From contig JAUVBI010000199.1 in NCBI GenBank assembly GCA_030591305.1, forward strand, positions 1 to 5,810: a stretch of DNA of 5,810 nt, given 5' to 3'. Of the stretch, positions 1-5,576 are shown in pieces (the first letter of the stretch is position 1; each line of letters begins with the position of its first letter). Position numbers and translations under genes: made by a program. A model generated the notes under the pieces. It made no database searches. It was given only the letters and a program-made list of their open reading frames with translations, and was not told the origin of the DNA. The stretch comes from Pseudomonadota bacterium (lineage in GTDB: Bacteria; Pseudomonadota; Gammaproteobacteria; Pseudomonadales; Halieaceae).

Positions 1-314
1 CCGGCAATGGCAACGTGAATCTCCTGGCGGGGGTCATCGGGCATTTTTTCCAGTGCGGCAACGCCACCAATAGGCAGCAGTGTGATATGCCGGGTTTTAA
101 TACCGTAACGGCGTGCTGTCAGGGAGTGCCCAAATTCATGCAATACAACACAGGCAAAAAGCGCGAGGATAAACCCCACACCGGAGATCACCGCCGCTAT
201 CGTACCCTGCTGGTTCCAGTAACTGATTCCCACCAGGTAGATGAGTAAGAGAAACGTGGCATGAATATAAATATCAATACCGGCTATACGGGCTATCTTC
301 CAGGACCATTTCAT
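1..314 (-). CDS. Site-2 protease family protein (peptidase M50), N-terminal part, cut by window edge
   Basis: This is an intramembrane zinc metalloprotease of the site-2 protease class (family M50), which cleaves substrates inside the membrane. The first 104 residues are visible and begin MKWSWKIARIAG. A hydrophobic segment at about residues 17-33 is followed by a second at about 40-62 that runs into the zinc motif HEFGH (His59, Glu60, His63). Next comes the family's TLLPIGGVAAL stretch (about 78-88). The second metal-binding motif (an Asp in an NPxxDGG-like segment) and any C-terminal CBS domains would lie beyond position 1 and cannot be checked. The ATG at 312-314 is the first start after in-frame stops just upstream. 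No strong Shine-Dalgarno is visible. It lies 62 bp after the UbiB-like gene on the same strand, so co-transcription is likely. The substrate is unknown. The family call is firm. Confidence 0.93.
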   Translation of the reverse strand, partial: MKWSWKIARIAGIDIYIHATFLLLIYLVGISYWNQQGTIAAVISGVGFILALFACVVLHEFGHSLTARRYGIKTRHITLLPIGGVAALEKMPDDPRQEIHVAIA

Positions 315-376
315 ACTTCAAGTCTACCCCATTGGGAGCCAGAGTTAAGCCTGTTTGAAGTGCCGGCGAAAGTTTC

Positions 377-2488
377 TTATGCTGTTTTCAGTTTGTTCCG
401 GGGTAGAACCCTGAGAGGGGAGTTGGCGATGACTTTCTCCCGAATAGATTTCTGGTAGTTGGAAAGCAGGCGAAACCCCTCCAGGCTGGGGAACTGTATA
501 AGTACCTGGGCTATATCCTGAACCAGCATTCTGCGGGGCAGGCCGCGGTAAATACCCAGATATGACCCGCTCATTGCCGTCAGTGAGCGGGTCAGGTGAA
601 GGTACTCAGCGCGTATTACAATACCTTGGCGACCTATGGCTGTGGCCAGGTGAAGTGCCAGTTCCAGCCGCTTGAGAAGGCCCTCTTGCCCCTCCTGGTA
701 GAGGGTCAGGGCGAAGTTGTAGGCCAGCGGTGTGATTCCGGCGTCGGCCAGGGTTTTCTCGACAAGTACTTCCAGGTCTTCTATTGAGTTTGCAGCTTTG
801 TCTGGCTCAGCAGCCAGCTCAACAACGGCACTGGTAATTGCACTGGCATCACCGGTCAGCACGGCCTGCAGGTACTTGAGGGCAGGTCGCCAGATTGGGC
901 CGAGGTCGATTGTGTTGCCCCAATCGATGAAGTACAGCTGTTTCTTGCGGGCGACCAGAATGTTGCCGGGGTGCAGGTCGCCGTGAAACTCACGGTAGAC
1001 GAACATATGGGAGATTACGGTATGTAAAAAATCCCGGCCCAGTTTACGCCGTGCGCGGCTGTTTTTACGTCCCGCGCGGCGTGGAAATGCGACGTTAAGG
1101 CTGTCTGAAGACTCGACGAACTCCATTTCGATAATGCGTCGAGTCGAGTTATACACCATGGGTACATGCCACCCTCCCGCGGAACAGGCCCGCTGGGCAA
1201 AACGCGCCTGGTTAAGCGCCTCCGCTTCGAAGTCCAGCTCTTCACGAAAGCCCTCCACAAACACATCGACTTGGCCCAGCCAGGAGGAGAAGAACGGTGA
1301 CAGTTTAGAGTGTGGTGCCCAGTAATGGCTGCTGAGGATGGCCAGCTTTATTACTGTTTTGCCGATGAGAAACTCTCGTTCGAGGTTGTGTCGGCCCACT
1401 TTGACAACAACCGGTGTCAGCAATACTTCACCCTGTATATTTGTAAGCGGCTTTTGTGCCAGATATACGGTGGCAATGGAGCCCGATTTCAGCGGTTTAT
1501 TGGCATCGAAGTCAAAATAACGTTTGCTGGGCAGCTCACCGTAGCACTCAAGAAAGGCCTGCTCCACATCGGCTGCAGACATCGGTTCAACATCTTCCTG
1601 GAAGACTGCGAGTGCTTCGTTCATCTCCTCTGGCAGAAAGTCGGAGCTGGCGGCGGCGACTTGTGCCATTTTTATGAAGAACGGACCAAATTCACGCACC
1701 ATCTGTGCGATAACTTCGGCCTGGCCTTTATGGTCTTTGGGGTCGGTGGCAAAAAATTCCCGTATGTGGCGCAGGGCGCCGATTTGGCGGCGGAAAATGA
1801 CCAGGTCTTCGCGTATCACTTGCGTATTTTGAAGAATGCCCCGCATACGGACGTCGTTTACCTGGCGTAAATCCTTGAGTTGATTGATGACCTGCACTAT
1901 CAGGGGTTCGTAGGCTGTAATAAAAATGCGCAACACATCCAGACTGACTTCTCCCAGGCCTTTCACCTCCGGGTCTGCCATCAGTTCATTGAAAAATGTC
2001 CAGAATTCATCGGTGATCTCCGTGGGAATTGCCACCACGCTGCGCGAGGTCACCTGGTCGACGAGAAAACGCAGCAGGCTTTCGGTACTCTCCTCGTTGG
2101 GCAGAAGATTACTACTGCGCATGCGTGTTGTGAGGCTGCGCAGCTGTAAGTTTATCGGGTGTTTATTCAGGGCGAGAAAAATCTCGTCCAGGGCCGTGGC
2201 AAGCTCCGATTCAGATATTTCGGCTTTTCGGTTGAGCAGTTCGATTAGTGGGTTGAGAGAGCGGTAGATATTTGCCAGGCCCACGGTAAATTTTCCGGTG
2301 GAGCGGGCCAGGCGGATAGTCTGGTCTTTCAGGGCAGGAATAAACTCCTCCAGCTTAAACTGGTCACCCGTTACCACAGATTCCTGCTGATTGGACAAAC
2401 GATCCCCCGGCCAGCCCCGGAAGAGACTGGTGTTGATTTTGTGAGTGAGAATAATCTGCCTGCTGGGTTTGTACGTGCTTTTACCCAT
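377..2488 (-). CDS. ABC1/AarF/UbiB family kinase-like protein (703 aa), with long N-terminal extension
   Basis: This is an atypical protein-kinase-like ATPase of the ABC1/AarF/UbiB (ADCK) family, whose members act on quinone or lipid metabolism at membranes. Landmarks in order are: FIKMAQ (271-276) at the KxGQ position, with Ala instead of Gly; SGSIATVYLA (335-344) at the Ala-rich nucleotide loop; VVVKV (360-364) with the probable ATP-binding Lys363; REELDFEAEA (415-424); MEFVES (455-460); the catalytic loop HGDLHPGN (502-509); and the metal-binding DWG (522-524) in place of DFG. The N-terminal 240 or so residues are a mostly helical-looking extension that I do not recognise. Typical UbiB proteins are about 540 aa and end in a transmembrane hairpin, which I do not see here. 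This is therefore probably a divergent paralogue rather than the ubiquinone-biosynthesis UbiB. A TAA codon lies directly before the chosen ATG. The gene sits 46 bp after the dehydrogenase gene. Confidence 0.92.
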   Translation of the reverse strand: MGKSTYKPSRQIILTHKINTSLFRGWPGDRLSNQQESVVTGDQFKLEEFIPALKDQTIRLARSTGKFTVGLANIYRSLNPLIELLNRKAEISESELATALDEIFLALNKHPINLQLRSLTTRMRSSNLLPNEESTESLLRFLVDQVTSRSVVAIPTEITDEFWTFFNELMADPEVKGLGEVSLDVLRIFITAYEPLIVQVINQLKDLRQVNDVRMRGILQNTQVIREDLVIFRRQIGALRHIREFFATDPKDHKGQAEVIAQMVREFGPFFIKMAQVAAASSDFLPEEMNEALAVFQEDVEPMSAADVEQAFLECYGELPSKRYFDFDANKPLKSGSIATVYLAQKPLTNIQGEVLLTPVVVKVGRHNLEREFLIGKTVIKLAILSSHYWAPHSKLSPFFSSWLGQVDVFVEGFREELDFEAEALNQARFAQRACSAGGWHVPMVYNSTRRIIEMEFVESSDSLNVAFPRRAGRKNSRARRKLGRDFLHTVISHMFVYREFHGDLHPGNILVARKKQLYFIDWGNTIDLGPIWRPALKYLQAVLTGDASAITSAVVELAAEPDKAANSIEDLEVLVEKTLADAGITPLAYNFALTLYQEGQEGLLKRLELALHLATAIGRQGIVIRAEYLHLTRSLTAMSGSYLGIYRGLPRRMLVQDIAQVLIQFPSLEGFRLLSNYQKSIREKVIANSPLRVLPRNKLKTA

Positions 2489-2534
2489 TTACAGGCGGGC
2501 CATTTTCCCCTATTTAGGCCTCTGCGACAAGGCG

Positions 2535-4169
2535 CTATTGCAACAGGTCAAGGGCCAGGGCTTCGGCGACTTTGATGCCGTCAATGGCGGCGGAGAGGAT
2601 GCCGCCGGCATAGCCTGCGCCTTCGCCAGCCGGGAACAAGCCCGTTGTGTTGATATTTTGAAAGCCTTGTCCACGTTTTATACAAATAGGTGATGAGGTA
2701 CGTGTTTCCACGCCGGTTAAAATGGCATTGGGCATGGCAAAACCCCTGACTTTCTTGTCAAAAGCGGGGATGGCCTCACGAATGGCCTCTATGGCGAACG
2801 TTGGTAGCGCCTGGGACAGATCGCCCAGGGTGATACCGGGTTGATAGGAGGGCGAGATATCTTGCAGCTGGGTGGAAGCTCTATGATTCAGAAAATCTCC
2901 CACCAGTTGTGCCGGGGCGTTGTAATTGCCCCCGCCGAGCTTGTAGGCCAGTGATTCCAGGTCTCTTTGCAAATCAATACCTGCCAATACATGCCCCGGA
3001 TAGTCCTGTTCTGGCGTAATACCAACAACAATTGCAGCGTTGGCATTGCGCTCGTTGCGCGAGTACTGGGACATGCCATTGGTGACCACACAGCCCTTTT
3101 CAGAACTGGCGGCCACGACGGTCCCGCCGGGGCACATACAAAAACTGTATACACTGCGGCCATTTTTGGCGTGATGGACCAGTTTGTAGTCGGCGGCCCC
3201 CAGAACAGGGTGCCCCGCCTGCTCACCAAAGCGGGCCTTGTCGATGACGGACTGGGGGTGCTCTATACGAAAACCGATGGAGAAGGGCTTGGCCTCAATA
3301 TAGACACCTTGATCCAGCAGCATCTCAAAAGTGTCCCGGGCGCTGTGACCAATCGCCAGAATGATATGTCGGGTCGCCAGGGTTTCGCCACTGCTCAAGG
3401 TTAATCCGGTGATTTGCCCGTTTCCCTGCTCGTCTTCCACTCGATGAATGGTTTCTACCTTTTGCCCAAAACGAATGTCGCCGCCCAGCCGGATAATCTC
3501 GGCGCGCATATTCTCCACCATCTTTACCAGTTTGAAGGTACCAATATGGGGCTTGCTGACAAAGAGAATTTCCTCGGGTGCTCCGGCTTTTACAAATTCG
3601 TTCAGTACCTTACGGCCCAAATGGCGCTTGTCTTTTACCTGGCTGTACAGCTTGCCATCGGAGAAGGTTCCCGCGCCCCCCTCGCCAAACTGCACATTAG
3701 ACTCCGTATTCAGTTCGCGTTTACGCCAGAAGCCCCAGGTGTCCTGGGTACGCTGTCTCACTTCCTGGCCGCGCTCTAAAACAATCGGTTTAAGGCCCAT
3801 TTGTGCCAGAATTAGGGCTGCCAGGATGCCACAGGGTCCAAAGCCAATGATGACGGGCCGTTGTTGCGTTGTCGTGGGAAAATCGGCATTGGCCTGGGCA
3901 ACAAAATGATAACGGGTGTCCGGGCTGGGTCGCACACTGGACGTGCTGAGCCCGCTTGCCAACACAGCGGCTTCAGCCTCTGGCGTGAGTTCCACGTCGA
4001 CCTGGTAGATGAGCAGGATATTGGACTTTTTCCTGGCGTCGTAACTGCGTTTGAAAATGGAAAAATTGTGCAGGTCGGCCCGCTCAATACTCAAGCGGGT
4101 GATAATCGCAGTCAGGAGATCATCGTCTGTATGATCCAGTGGTAGCTTGAGTTCGTTGAGTCGTAGCAT
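2535..4169 (-). CDS. NAD(P)/FAD-dependent oxidoreductase, uncharacterised FAD-dehydrogenase family (COG2509-like), 544 aa
   Basis: This is a flavoprotein of the family known only as uncharacterised FAD-dependent dehydrogenases; the substrate is not established. The N-terminal 100 residues form the family's non-FAD domain, including KRSYDARKK (40-48). The Rossmann dinucleotide-binding site follows: VIIGFGPCG (106-114), with the acidic residue of LERG at about 132 that normally holds the ribose. Further family landmarks are QFGEGGAGTFSDGKL (about 160-174), a CMCPGG segment (344-349) with paired cysteines, and the C-terminal FAD-contact segment GLFPAGEGAGYAGG (510-523). The length matches full-length relatives and no frameshift is seen. 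The ATG at 4167-4169 has no obvious Shine-Dalgarno. It is probably the first gene of a minus-strand operon with the UbiB-like and M50 genes, and it is the last chromosomal gene before the cassette region. Confidence 0.93.
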   Translation of the reverse strand: MLRLNELKLPLDHTDDDLLTAIITRLSIERADLHNFSIFKRSYDARKKSNILLIYQVDVELTPEAEAAVLASGLSTSSVRPSPDTRYHFVAQANADFPTTTQQRPVIIGFGPCGILAALILAQMGLKPIVLERGQEVRQRTQDTWGFWRKRELNTESNVQFGEGGAGTFSDGKLYSQVKDKRHLGRKVLNEFVKAGAPEEILFVSKPHIGTFKLVKMVENMRAEIIRLGGDIRFGQKVETIHRVEDEQGNGQITGLTLSSGETLATRHIILAIGHSARDTFEMLLDQGVYIEAKPFSIGFRIEHPQSVIDKARFGEQAGHPVLGAADYKLVHHAKNGRSVYSFCMCPGGTVVAASSEKGCVVTNGMSQYSRNERNANAAIVVGITPEQDYPGHVLAGIDLQRDLESLAYKLGGGNYNAPAQLVGDFLNHRASTQLQDISPSYQPGITLGDLSQALPTFAIEAIREAIPAFDKKVRGFAMPNAILTGVETRTSSPICIKRGQGFQNINTTGLFPAGEGAGYAGGILSAAIDGIKVAEALALDLLQ

Positions 4170-4207
4170 GGGGTGATTGGCTGGAAAAGCTGTAGTTTAG
4201 TGTGTGG

Positions 4208-4226
4208 ATTCTAACACGCCTAGAAT
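4208..4226 (-). promoter_or_regulatory. Candidate promoter/operator element upstream of the FAD oxidoreductase gene
   Basis: ATTCTA (4208-4213) and TAGAAT (4221-4226) form a perfect 6-bp inverted repeat with a 7-bp spacer. The left arm, read on the minus strand, is TAGAAT, a good -10 hexamer about 40 bp before the dehydrogenase start codon. No good -35 is visible at 17 bp. It could be a promoter, a repressor site or chance. Confidence 0.25.
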
Positions 4227-4280
4227 GATGCTGTAGTTACCGCACGATATAGAGGTGCGCCCAGAAGGAGAATGTCCACC

Positions 4281-4317
4281 AGTTATACTCCGTTCAGCTA
4301 GAAAAGGGAGTATAACT
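4281..4317. repeat. Perfect 11-bp inverted repeat (hairpin) at the array/chromosome junction
   Basis: AGTTATACTCC (4281-4291) is repeated inverted as GGAGTATAACT (4307-4317), separated by 15 bp. Neither strand has a T-run after the stem, so it is not a standard intrinsic terminator. The arms contain GTTATAC/GTATAAC, which loosely resemble integron core boxes, but the pair lacks the two-tier attC layout. It may be a regulator-binding site, a folded recombination-site relic, or the end of a small element. This and the neighbouring repeats are the only structure seen in the gap 4170-4420. Confidence 0.6.
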
Positions 4318-4355
4318 TTGGATGAAACAAGGCTAGGCTGAGTTCCGTCCGCTTT

Positions 4356-4373
4356 GCCGCGTCTTGTTAAATG
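4356..4373 (-). repeat. Left copy of imperfect 18-bp inverted repeat flanking ccdAB; attC-like outer half-site
   Basis: On the minus strand this reads CATTTAACAAGACGCGGC, matching its inverted partner at 5057-5074 at 15 of 18 positions. ATTTAAC fits the integron R'' consensus RYYYAAC exactly. The following bases down to about 4347 (GGCAAAGCGGAC) look like an attC left arm. No matching right arm with a GTT core follows. It could therefore be a truncated attC at the end of the array. It overlaps the candidate ccd promoter. Confidence 0.5.
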
Positions 4374-4400
4374 CATTACAATGCGCATAACTATACGCAT
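4364..4400 (+). promoter_or_regulatory. Candidate ccdAB promoter with palindromic operator-like repeats
   Basis: TTGTTA (4364-4369) and CATAAC (4386-4391), 16 bp apart, are the best -35/-10 pair I see in front of ccdA; each matches 4 of 6 consensus bases. The region also carries a run of similar short palindromic units: ATGCAT (4371-4376), ATGCGCAT (4381-4388) and ATACGCAT (4393-4400), the last two 12 bp apart. CcdA is a ribbon-helix-helix repressor, and ccd operons are known to be autoregulated by CcdA-CcdB complexes, so these are reasonable operator candidates. The assignment is inference. Confidence 0.35.
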
Positions 4401-4420
4401 ACGACAAATCGGTGGACACA

Positions 4421-4666
4421 ATGCAGGCTCTATTTGATCTAAAAGCGCCCAAAAAAGCAACAAACCTGAGCATAAACAGTGACTTACTATCAAAATCTCG
4501 CGAGTTAAACATAAATTTGTCAGCTACCTTAGAGCATGCATTAAAGGCCGAGCTAGCCAGAACTGAGGCAGGTCGCTGGAAAGCTGAAAATAAAATAGCA
4601 ATCCAAGCTTATAATGAATTTGTTGATGAGCATGGATGCTTCGGCGACGAATTCAGGTCATTTTAA
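4421..4666 (+). CDS. ccdA: CcdA family antitoxin (81 aa)
   Basis: This is the antitoxin of a type II toxin-antitoxin pair. It binds and neutralises the gyrase poison CcdB and represses its own operon. Residues 11-45 fit the ribbon-helix-helix DNA-binding fold (a short strand around TNLSINS, then two helices). The C-terminal part carries the CcdB-binding segment: RWKAEN (52-57) is identical to the same stretch as I recall it in F-plasmid CcdA, and the tail HGCFGDEFRSF corresponds to its NGSFADENRDW. I chose the ATG at 4421 because GGTGG (4411-4415) lies 5 bp upstream. A GTG at 4412 would add three residues but leave no Shine-Dalgarno. The stop codon overlaps the ccdB start by one base (TAATG), implying translational coupling. 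The gene points opposite to the neighbouring cassettes. Confidence 0.93.
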   Translation: MQALFDLKAPKKATNLSINSDLLSKSRELNINLSATLEHALKAELARTEAGRWKAENKIAIQAYNEFVDEHGCFGDEFRSF

Positions 4667-4983
4667 TGGCTCAGTTCGACGTGTACCTAAACCCTAGTAA
4701 AGCAACCCGAAAAGCTTACCCTTTTTTATTGGATATACAAAGTCCTGTTATTTCCGAGATTACAACTCGAATTGTTCTACCTTTAGGGAAGCTACAGCAT
4801 TTCAAAAACGAATATATGAAAACGCTGACCCCAGTAATTGAATACGAAGGCGAAAAACTAATATTGGTCACTCCGCAAATATCAGCCATACCTTCCAGGA
4901 TGCTTAAAGAACCAGTAGGTTCGCTCGCGCATTTTCGTGATGAAGTAATTGCAGCTTTGGACTTCGCAATAACCGGCATTTAA
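4666..4983 (+). CDS. ccdB: CcdB family toxin, DNA gyrase poison (105 aa)
   Basis: This is the toxin partner of ccdA. CcdB proteins bind the GyrA subunit of DNA gyrase and trap its cleaved-DNA complex, so cells that lose the operon die as the unstable antitoxin decays. The protein starts MAQFDVYLNP, and TRIVLPL (34-40) fits the family's core strand. It ends DFAITGI. F-plasmid CcdB ends in WGI, and its last three residues are known to matter for toxicity. Here the Trp position is Thr, as I recall for the V. fischeri integron CcdB, so this is expected of that subgroup rather than a loss of function. The start at 4666 overlaps the ccdA stop, and AGGT (4655-4658) lies 7 bp upstream. A longer reading from 4636 adds ten residues that are unlike the family. 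The gene appears intact. Confidence 0.93.
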   Translation: MAQFDVYLNPSKATRKAYPFLLDIQSPVISEITTRIVLPLGKLQHFKNEYMKTLTPVIEYEGEKLILVTPQISAIPSRMLKEPVGSLAHFRDEVIAALDFAITGI

Positions 4984-4991
4984 CAGCTAAT

Positions 4992-5028
4992 TAGAAGGCC
5001 ATAGGCTTACTATCACAATGGCCTCCTA
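4992..5028 (+). terminator. Hairpin just after ccdB, possible transcription end
   Basis: Nine bases after the ccdB stop codon, TAGAAGGCCAT (4992-5002) pairs with ATGGCCTCCTA (5018-5028) with one mismatch and a 15-base loop. No T-run follows on the plus strand, so a rho-independent terminator is uncertain. It may instead protect the transcript 3' end, or be part of the repeat-rich cassette spacer. Confidence 0.35.
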
Positions 5029-5054
5029 TCTCGGAGCCCTGGACGAATCCGGCC

Positions 5055-5136
5055 CACTTTGAACAAGACTCGGCACGAAAATCTCGCGTTTCTCGACATT
5101 TTAGAGATAATGATTTGGCATACCCGTTCAAAAGTG
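5055..5136. repeat. Inverted repeat with attC-like outer boxes in the ccdAB downstream spacer
   Basis: CACTTTGAAC (5055-5064) is repeated inverted as GTTCAAAAGTG (5126-5136), differing by a single extra base. The inner 61 bp pair poorly apart from ATCTC/GAGAT. The outer AAC and GTT sit where attC core bases would be on the plus strand, but GTTCAAA does not fit GTTRRRY well. It is a weak candidate for a decayed attC belonging to ccdAB. Confidence 0.3.
5057..5074 (+). repeat. Right copy of imperfect 18-bp inverted repeat flanking ccdAB
   Basis: CTTTGAACAAGACTCGGC matches the reverse complement of 4356-4373 at 15 of 18 positions. The two copies enclose the whole ccdAB operon with its candidate promoter. 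Each contains AACAAGAC, close to the AACAAGGC at the start of the confirmed attC at 5231-5288, so they may be attC-derived rather than transposon ends. Confidence 0.5.
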
Positions 5137-5170
5137 ATTGTTCGTCTCACTCACTATAATTGGCTGCGCC

Positions 5171-5192
5171 AAAAAAACTGGCTGAAAAAGCC
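5171..5192 (-). terminator. Weak candidate intrinsic terminator on the minus strand
   Basis: Read on the minus strand, GGCT (5192-5189) and AGCC (5183-5180) form a 4-bp stem with a 5-base loop, followed two bases later by seven T's (5177-5171). The stem is short for a terminator. If real, it would stop transcripts leaving the array before they run antisense into ccdAB. Confidence 0.3.
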
Positions 5193-5202
5193 GATTCCCC
5201 GA

Positions 5203-5228
5203 TGTCCGCTTTGTGCCAACTGCGGACA
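5203..5228. repeat. 7-bp inverted repeat next to the attC core site
   Basis: TGTCCGC (5203-5209) and GCGGACA (5222-5228) are perfectly inverted with 12 bp between. The right arm ends 2 bp before the attC core box at 5231-5237. The left arm region GTCCGCTTTG (5204-5213) recurs in the same orientation at 4347-4356, inside the other attC-like half-site, so both may derive from attC arms. Confidence 0.5.
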
Positions 5229-5230
5229 CT

Positions 5231-5288
5231 CAGTAACGCCAAGTTAAAGCGACGGCATAGCCAGTCGCTTTTGAACGCCTTGTTGATT
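5231..5288 (-). other. attC: Integron attC recombination site (58 bp) of the helix-turn-helix cassette
   Basis: This is oriented along the minus strand. The outer boxes are AATCAAC (R'', plus-strand positions 5282-5288) and GTTACTG (R', plus-strand positions 5231-5237, core GTT). Between them the left arm TTCAAAAGCGACTGGC pairs with GCCGTCGCTTTAA around a TAT loop. Removing three bases from the left arm (C, A and T) makes the pairing perfect over 13 bp. Extra unpaired bases on one arm are the hallmark by which integron integrase chooses the strand and orientation. The site begins 2 bp after the stop codon of the 88-aa gene, as expected for a compact cassette. Both boxes deviate from RYYYAAC/GTTRRRY at one or two positions. 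Confidence 0.88.
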
Positions 5289-5290
5289 TT

Positions 5291-5557
5291 TTACAGCTCA
5301 AGATTACGTTTTAATACCTTTGCTGATGTAATAATTCGCGTAGTGCGATAAAACTCAGGATGTTTTTCACTGTCTGTGTAACGCATAGGCTCGCCTGACG
5401 TCGGACTAACAAACCAAGAGACTTCTGGGCGCGGCTCACCTAGCTGCTTTTTAAGCGCTTGCGACGTAATACCTATCGCTTCAGCCGCCGCATTGAACGT
5501 GCAACGTGTTTTTACTTCGTTTAGGTAATCAACCACCATAGTAATTTTGTCCTGCAC
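5291..5557 (-). CDS. Cassette-encoded hypothetical protein with possible helix-turn-helix (88 aa)
   Basis: I do not recognise a characterised family. Residues 20-40 (TFNAAAEAIGITSQALKKQLG) have the spacing and Ala/Gly pattern of a helix-turn-helix. They are followed by EVSWFVSPTSGEPMRY, which resembles the SW-V-x-x-TG-P-x-x-Y pattern I associate with small cassette proteins. The last 25 residues are basic. A DNA-binding role is inference. The GTG at 5557 is chosen because AAGGAG (5567-5572) lies 9 bases upstream. An ATG six codons later (5539) is a fallback with only a weak AGGA. The gene fills its cassette. The stop codon abuts attC, which supports it being a real gene despite its size. No signal peptide or membrane segment is seen. 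Confidence 0.8.
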   Translation of the reverse strand: MQDKITMVVDYLNEVKTRCTFNAAAEAIGITSQALKKQLGEPRPEVSWFVSPTSGEPMRYTDSEKHPEFYRTTRIITSAKVLKRNLEL

Positions 5558-5566
5558 TACAAGATG

Positions 5567-5572
5567 CTCCTT
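5567..5572 (-). promoter_or_regulatory. Ribosome-binding site deciding the GTG start of the 88-aa cassette gene
   Basis: AAGGAG on the minus strand lies 9 bases before GTG at 5557. It lies 10 bp inside the cassette from the attC cleavage point, so the cassette carries its own translation start signal but no visible promoter. Confidence 0.7.
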
Positions 5573-5576
5573 GTTA

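Noticed and set aside
1310..1870. 186-aa open frame on the plus strand
   Set aside because: It lies wholly inside the well-supported UbiB-like gene on the other strand, and its translation is Cys/His-rich with no recognisable domain.
2967..3909. Plus-strand open frames of 121-153 aa
   Set aside because: They are antisense to conserved parts of the FAD oxidoreductase and resemble no family.
4210..4288. Possible plus-strand attC from TCTAACACGCC to GTTATAC
   Set aside because: A small central stem (CGCAC/GTGCG) exists, but the flanking arms do not pair and the bulge pattern is absent.
4273..4418. TGTCCACC (4273-4280) and GGTGGACA (4411-4418) as ends of a 146-bp mini-element
   Set aside because: Only 8 bp match, no target duplication is visible, and the right arm is the ccdA Shine-Dalgarno. 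Chance is likely.
4197..4493. 98-aa minus-strand open frame across the junction region
   Set aside because: It overlaps the start of ccdA antisense and several palindromes. It has no ribosome-binding site and no recognisable domain.
5059..5247. 62-aa plus-strand frame with a CPLCANCGH stretch that looks zinc-ribbon-like
   Set aside because: It starts at TTG without a ribosome-binding site and runs into the attC. The Cys-rich stretch is simply the translation of the TGTCCGC inverted repeat region.
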